The translations under genes and the position numbers were made by a program. A stretch of 64,000 nt of DNA from WTFY01 sp964614915 (GTDB lineage: Bacteria; Pseudomonadota; Gammaproteobacteria; UBA4575). The notes under the pieces are model-generated. The model was not told where the DNA came from. It made no database searches and saw only the letters and a program-made list of their open reading frames with translations. This document shows positions 60,089 to 64,000 of this stretch, piece after piece. Numbering within the stretch: position 1 is the first letter of the stretch; each line of letters begins with the position of its first letter. The stretch lies in the NCBI GenBank assembly GCA_964614915.1, contig CAZTNC010000020.1, forward strand, positions 41,648 through 105,647, read 5' to 3'.

Positions 60089-61459
60089 ATGAACCCCGCC
60101 GGTCGACTCACAGCGATTTCCCCCGTTGACGGTCGCTACGCAAGCAAGACACAGCGCCTCAGTGAAATTGCCAGCGAGTACGGACTGCTCAAGCACCGGC
60201 TGAGAGTGGAAGTCGGGTGGCTCAAGCATTTGTCGGAGAGCGCTGAAATCCCTGAAGCAGCATCGCTATCCTCGTCCGCACGCGCGTTCCTCGACAGTAT
60301 CGTCCAGGATTTTGATACCGATGAAGCGCAAGCCATCAAGGACATTGAGACCCGCACCAATCACGACATCAAGGCCATCGAATATTACCTGAAGGACAAG
60401 CTGGACTCGCATGAAGAACTGCGCGATCAGGTCGGGTTCATCCACTTTGCCTGTACGTCGGAGGATATAAACAGCACAGCCTATTCATTGATGCTGGGCG
60501 AGATTCGAGTCGAAGTCCTAGGGCCCAGCATCAAGAATATTGCATCGAAACTGAAAACCCTCGCCCATGAACTGGCAGATCTGCCGATGCTCTCGCGCAC
60601 CCATGGCCAACCCGCGTCTCCTACGACCCTGGGCAAGGAATTTGCCAATGTGCATGCGCGCCTGCAGGGACAGCTGGACAGTTTCAATGCCGTCCAGTTG
60701 CTGGCCAAAATGAACGGCGCCTCGGGGAATTACAATGCACACCGGGCAGCCTACCCGGATGTCGACTGGGAAGCGCTCACGGCAGGTTTTGCCGAGAACT
60801 TGGGCCTCAGCCTGAATCGCTTCACGACCCAGGTCGAACCACATGACTGCATCGCCGAGTACTGCGATGTGCTGCGCAGGATCAACACGATCCTGATCGA
60901 TCTGTGCAGGGATACATGGGCATACATTTCCATTGGCTACTTCGCCCAGAAAATGATCGAGAACGAGGTGGGTTCATCCACCATGCCACATAAAATCAAC
61001 CCGATTGATTTTGAAAACGCCGAGGGCAATTTCGGAGTGGCCAATGCCCTGCTGGGTCACTTTTCTTCAAAACTTCCGATCTCGCGCTGGCAACGCGACC
61101 TCAGTGACTCGACGGTGCTGCGCAACCTGGGCGTGGCTGCTGCACACTGCGAGATTGGCTATCGATCGCTGTTAAAGGGACTGGAAAAACTCGAGGTGGA
61201 TAAACGCCGGGTGCTGGAGGATCTCGAGAACAACCCGCAGGTGCTCACAGAAGCCATACAGACAGTCATGCGAAAACACAGGATTGAGGGTGCCTATGAG
61301 AAACTCAAGGAACTGTCACGTGGACAGTCTCTGGATGCCCGCCAGATTGAAGACTTCATCCGTTCGCTGGAACTCCCGGAGGACGAAAAAGCCAGGCTGC
61401 TCTCCCTGACACCCGCAAGCTATACCGGGCTGGCCTCCGAGTTGGCCAAGAACGCCTGA
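60089..61459 (+). CDS. purB: Adenylosuccinate lyase
   Basis: A 456-residue enzyme acting twice in purine synthesis (SAICAR and adenylosuccinate cleavage). TAISPVDGRYASKTQ, HFACTSEDINSTAYSL, LSRTHGQPASPTTLG and the signature GSSTMPHKINPIDFENAEG are typical. I prefer the ATG at 60089 (MNPAGRLTAI) which matches family N termini; an ATG at 60065 would add 8 residues. No clear ribosome site distinguishes them. Confidence 0.95.
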   Translation: MNPAGRLTAISPVDGRYASKTQRLSEIASEYGLLKHRLRVEVGWLKHLSESAEIPEAASLSSSARAFLDSIVQDFDTDEAQAIKDIETRTNHDIKAIEYYLKDKLDSHEELRDQVGFIHFACTSEDINSTAYSLMLGEIRVEVLGPSIKNIASKLKTLAHELADLPMLSRTHGQPASPTTLGKEFANVHARLQGQLDSFNAVQLLAKMNGASGNYNAHRAAYPDVDWEALTAGFAENLGLSLNRFTTQVEPHDCIAEYCDVLRRINTILIDLCRDTWAYISIGYFAQKMIENEVGSSTMPHKINPIDFENAEGNFGVANALLGHFSSKLPISRWQRDLSDSTVLRNLGVAAAHCEIGYRSLLKGLEKLEVDKRRVLEDLENNPQVLTEAIQTVMRKHRIEGAYEKLKELSRGQSLDARQIEDFIRSLELPEDEKARLLSLTPASYTGLASELAKNA

Positions 61460-61546
61460 ACGGCCCTGCAGCTTCATCAGGACCTGCATCCTCTCCAGGC
61501 TGCTTCCGGTCTTTTTCAAGGACCCGTGGAGGTCCACCGGAAAACT

Positions 61547-62269
61547 TTACATTACCTGCAGCAAGGCCTCGTAGTCTTCCTGTGTATCCACCCCGATACC
61601 CGGTGCCGACCGGCACATCCCCACATGAATCAGGCTGCCGTGCTCAAAGGCTCGCATCTGCTCCAGCGATTCCTTTTTCTCCAGCCGCGACCTCGGCCAT
61701 TGGGTAAACCTGCACAGGAAGCCTGCACGGTAGGCATAGATCCCCAGGTGGCGATAGACGGTTTGAGCGGCGGATTTTGCAAAGGTTTCCATGTTCCGGC
61801 TGAAGCCGGTGGCAATGTTGTCACGGTCATGGGTGACCTTGACGATATTCCTGTCACCGGCCTCATGCTCGCCCGCGAGTCCGGTGCACAGGGTCGCAAT
61901 GTCGACCCTAGGGTGACTGTCCAAGTTGGCTGCAACCTGCGCTACATTTTCTGCCGGCATCATCGGTTCATCCGCTTGCAGGTTCACGATGATGGTCTCC
62001 TCGGGCCAGGCATTGCGCTGTATGACCTCTGCAATCCGGTCCGAACCTGACGTGTGTTCAACTGAAGTGAGGCAGGCCTCGGCACCAAATGCCTGTACCG
62101 CCTCCACGATTCTCGGGTCGTCAGTGGCGACCAGGACCTGCTTAGCACCACTCGCACATGCATTCCTGTAGACATACTCGATGATGGGTTTGCCATGCAC
62201 CTTCAGCAGCACTTTGCCCGGCAGTCGGGTCGATGCGTAGTGTGCCGGGATGACTACCTTGAAATCCAT
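61547..62269 (-). CDS. kdsB: CMP-Kdo synthetase
   Basis: A 240-residue nucleotidyltransferase activating Kdo for LPS. Nucleotide site VVIPAHYASTRLPGKVL, LVATDDPRIVEA, SGSDRIAEVI and NLQADEPMM are typical. The ATG at 62267-62269 matches family starts (MDFKVVIPAH). Downstream of ycaR, in the msbA-lpxK-ycaR-kdsB lipid A/LPS operon. Confidence 0.94.
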   Translation of the reverse strand: MDFKVVIPAHYASTRLPGKVLLKVHGKPIIEYVYRNACASGAKQVLVATDDPRIVEAVQAFGAEACLTSVEHTSGSDRIAEVIQRNAWPEETIIVNLQADEPMMPAENVAQVAANLDSHPRVDIATLCTGLAGEHEAGDRNIVKVTHDRDNIATGFSRNMETFAKSAAQTVYRHLGIYAYRAGFLCRFTQWPRSRLEKKESLEQMRAFEHGSLIHVGMCRSAPGIGVDTQEDYEALLQVM

Positions 62270-62313
62270 AGGAAGAGACTGGCGGACACAGGGTGCCTGA
62301 ACTGCTTCAGGCA

Positions 62314-62508
62314 CTACTGGCTCTTGTACTTCTCGTATTCCTCGCCACTGAGCGGCCTGGCCTCATCTTCCAGCATGACCGGGATGCCGTCTCGAATCGG
62401 ATAAGCAAGCTTTGCAGAAGTAGAGATCAACTCCTGTTTTTCCTGGTCGTACTTCAAGGGTCCCTTGGTTACCGGGCAAACCAGAATATCAAGCAGTTGT
62501 TTTTGCAA
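62314..62508 (-). CDS. ycaR: Trm112/YcaR-family small protein
   Basis: A 64-residue protein, MQKQLLDILVCPVTKGPLKY then a DQEKQELI-like segment and YPIRDGIPVMLEDEAR, matching YcaR/Trm112-like. The usual second Cys of CPxC is Thr here (CPVT). The start is TTG at 62508 with AAGGA 7 bases before it, and it overlaps lpxK by 20 bases. Between lpxK and kdsB, as in other proteobacteria. Confidence 0.88.
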   Translation of the reverse strand: MQKQLLDILVCPVTKGPLKYDQEKQELISTSAKLAYPIRDGIPVMLEDEARPLSGEEYEKYKSQ

Positions 62509-63493
62509 TCGGAATTCCTTCGATCAGAGTCGATATGCGCTGTTCCAGGGCCGCGTTGACCTGCACTATTATGGGTAGATACCAGATGTCGCTGTCAAGG
62601 AAAGTCTCACATTTTACGGCGTCTTTTTCGGTCATCAGTATCGGGGCATCATCCCCGAATTCAAGGTCAGCTTTCACATAGGCGTGGTGGTCCGGAAAGG
62701 CATGCTCGATGATGTCAACGCCCGCCCGCCTGAGCATCCTGAAAAAGCGCCCGGGGTTTCCCACCCCTGCCACGGCATGCACTGTGCGCCCGCTGAATTC
62801 CTGCAAGGGCTTTCGTCCCTCGCGCAGGTTCAATGCGAGAAGTTCTTCCGGCTCCACTTCAAAACACAGGCTGTGTGGATCACCAGGCCCGTTTCGTACC
62901 ACGAGGTCGCAGCTTTGCAGACGTGATGGTGGCTCACGCAAGGGCCCCGCAGGCAGGTATCGACCATTGCCAAATTCCCGCTCACCATCAATCACCGCGA
63001 TCTCGAAATCACGACCCATCGCGTAATGTTGCAGCCCGTCATCCGATAACACCACATCCGGCTGGATGGATTGCTCGAGCAAAGCCAGTGCCTGGCTTCG
63101 ATCGGCCCCCACCACCACCGGACATGCGGTCTTTCTTGCCAGCAACAGCGCCTCATCGCCGACCTCCTCGACCCGGCTGTTCGCACCAACCTCAGCCACC
63201 GGAGTCGTATGCGTACCCTTGTAGCCGCGGGTGATGATGCCGGTTTTCAGACCACGCCTGCGGCACTGGCTGGCGAGCCAGATCACAAACGGGGTTTTCC
63301 CTGTGCCACCCACCGTGATGTTTCCCACCACGATCACAAAAGCCGAGGATGTGCTGTGCACGCGGCGACCCAGCCGGTAATACGCCCGCCTGAGGATGAC
63401 GATCATCCGGAACAGCCAGGACAGGGGCAACAGCATGACCGAAAGCACGCTGTTCGAGTACCAGACCTTCTCAGGATCGAAGTTCAGTGCCAC
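62489..63493 (-). CDS. lpxK: Tetraacyldisaccharide 4'-kinase
   Basis: A 334-residue membrane-anchored kinase that phosphorylates the lipid A disaccharide. The P-loop is VVGNITVGGTGKTPFVIWL; RGYKG, LSDDGLQHYAMGRD and FPDHHAY are family motifs, and MLLPLSWLFRMIVIL is the N-terminal membrane helix. The start is taken as GTG at 63491-63493: it lies after the msbA stop, has GGGA upstream, and gives a terminus (ALNFDPEKVWY) that lines up with E. coli LpxK. Longer frames would overlap msbA. Confidence 0.92.
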   Translation of the reverse strand: MALNFDPEKVWYSNSVLSVMLLPLSWLFRMIVILRRAYYRLGRRVHSTSSAFVIVVGNITVGGTGKTPFVIWLASQCRRRGLKTGIITRGYKGTHTTPVAEVGANSRVEEVGDEALLLARKTACPVVVGADRSQALALLEQSIQPDVVLSDDGLQHYAMGRDFEIAVIDGEREFGNGRYLPAGPLREPPSRLQSCDLVVRNGPGDPHSLCFEVEPEELLALNLREGRKPLQEFSGRTVHAVAGVGNPGRFFRMLRRAGVDIIEHAFPDHHAYVKADLEFGDDAPILMTEKDAVKCETFLDSDIWYLPIIVQVNAALEQRISTLIEGIPIAKTTA

Positions 63494-63512
63494 AAAGAAA
63501 GTTCCCAGTTTG

Positions 63513-64000
63513 CTACAAATCCACGGCGACGTGACGCGCCTGCAGCCTGTACAACCCGGCGTATACGCCGTCGCGCTCCAGCAATTCCTGGGGTGTGCCA
63601 ATCTCTGCGACACGGCCCTTGTCCATCACCACGACCCGGTCCGCTTTTTCCGTAGTCGACAGGCGATGTGCGATGATCAATGTCGTCCTGTCCTTTTGCA
63701 CGGCCTCAAGGGCCGACTGGATGTATTTCTCCGATTCTGAGTCCAGCGACGAGGTTGCCTCGTCCAGGATCAGCACCGGGGCATCCTTGAGCAGGGCCCT
63801 GGCAATCGCAATCCTCTGGCGCTGGCCTCCCGACAGCAATACACCGTTCTCGCCGACCTCGGTGTCCAGCCCGTCTGCCAGCTTGTCCGTAAACTCCAGG
63901 ACACAGGCAGCCCTAGCGGCTTGCAGCACCTGCTGATCGCCGGATTTCGCATTTTTCGCATAGGCAATCTCGTTCGCAATCGTGTCGCTGAACAGAACGA
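63513..64000 (-). CDS. msbA: Lipid A flippase MsbA, C-terminal part only
   Basis: The frame is open to the right edge, so the 5' part is outside the window. The visible nucleotide-binding domain has DTIANEIAYAKNA, GENGVLLSGGQRQRIAIARALL (ABC signature), ILILDEATSSLDSESE (Walker B) and IIAHRLSTTEKADRVVVMDKG (H-loop), matching MsbA closely. It flips lipid A precursor to the outer leaflet. The neighbouring lpxK and kdsB support the assignment. Confidence 0.9.
   Translation of the reverse strand, partial: VLFSDTIANEIAYAKNAKSGDQQVLQAARAACVLEFTDKLADGLDTEVGENGVLLSGGQRQRIAIARALLKDAPVLILDEATSSLDSESEKYIQSALEAVQKDRTTLIIAHRLSTTEKADRVVVMDKGRVAEIGTPQELLERDGVYAGLYRLQARHVAVDL

Noticed and set aside
61521..61540. 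Weak GGACC...GGTCC hairpin between purB and kdsB
   Set aside because: Only 5 base pairs and no T run; not enough for a terminator call.
1..64000. tRNA, rRNA, CRISPR, IS elements, integrases, attachment sites
   Set aside because: No T-loop/D-loop pattern, repeat-spacer array, transposase or flanking direct repeats were seen in gaps between genes; most gaps are short.

Overview
The window is a contiguous piece of a chromosome from a Gram-negative, most likely gammaproteobacterial, autotroph or mixotroph. The gammaproteobacterial signs are the mnmA-hflD pair near purB, clpS-clpA, msbA-lpxK-ycaR-kdsB for lipid A and Kdo, a fab-pabC-mltG-tmk-holB cluster, bfr/bfd, and a Braun-type lipoprotein. 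The autotrophic sign is a complete red-type (form IC) RuBisCO operon with its own divergent LysR regulator. Coding density is high, most genes have close homologous families, and I saw no insertion sequence, phage, CRISPR array, rRNA or tRNA. Several genes appear to use TTG or GTG starts (addA, ppk2, ycaR, exbD1, cbbX, holB, gph, lpxK).

Layout. 1-2.2 kb: end of a DUF3050 gene, an outer-membrane barrel protein and a possibly Tat-exported rhodanese. 2.2-9.2 kb: an addB-addA-type double-strand-break repair operon with a downstream phosphoribosyltransferase. 9.3-10.2 kb: divergent bacterioferritin and bacterioferritin-associated ferredoxin with Fur-like sites between them. 10.3-13.6 kb: a large Cas4-like nuclease / DEDD exonuclease / SF1 helicase fusion. 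13.8-18.5 kb: exbB-exbD1-exbD2-tonB and a convergent TonB-dependent receptor. 18.6-23 kb: small membrane protein, HIT protein, PPK2 kinase, AI-2E-type permease, a Braun-type lipoprotein with a good terminator, and an L,D-transpeptidase. 23-29 kb: bioA, a class V aminotransferase, a thiolase and a FadJ-like multifunctional beta-oxidation protein, and an RRM protein. 29.7-35.3 kb: sucA-sucB-lpd. 35.4-42.5 kb: fabD-fabG-acpP-fabF-pabC-mltG-tmk-holB, with infA divergent from fabD. 42.9-50.4 kb: the Calvin-cycle block cbbL-cbbS-cbbX-cbbA-cbbP plus an unrecognised 154-residue protein, cbbR divergent and a phosphoglycolate phosphatase. 50.7-55.8 kb: clpS-clpA, a Nudix hydrolase, mnmA and hflD. 55.9-61.5 kb: acnA, fumC and purB. 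61.5-64 kb: kdsB, ycaR, lpxK and the 3' end of msbA.

How the genes fit together. CbbL/S, CbbX, CbbP and CbbA fix CO2 and regenerate part of the acceptor cycle; Gph removes the 2-phosphoglycolate made by RuBisCO oxygenation. The same stretch encodes 2-oxoglutarate dehydrogenase (SucA/SucB/Lpd), aconitase, fumarase and a thiolase/FadJ pair, so the organism probably has an oxidative TCA cycle and some beta-oxidation, which argues against obligate autotrophy. Iron handling is prominent (Bfr/Bfd, the Exb-TonB motor and a receptor). No obviously alien genomic island was found. The most unusual items are the ExbD2 subunit with Asn in place of the conserved membrane Asp, the three-part nuclease-helicase, the unrecognised gene downstream of cbbP, the twin ATAAGCTTAT palindromes at the cbb promoter, and a bfd promoter that predicts an almost leaderless mRNA.
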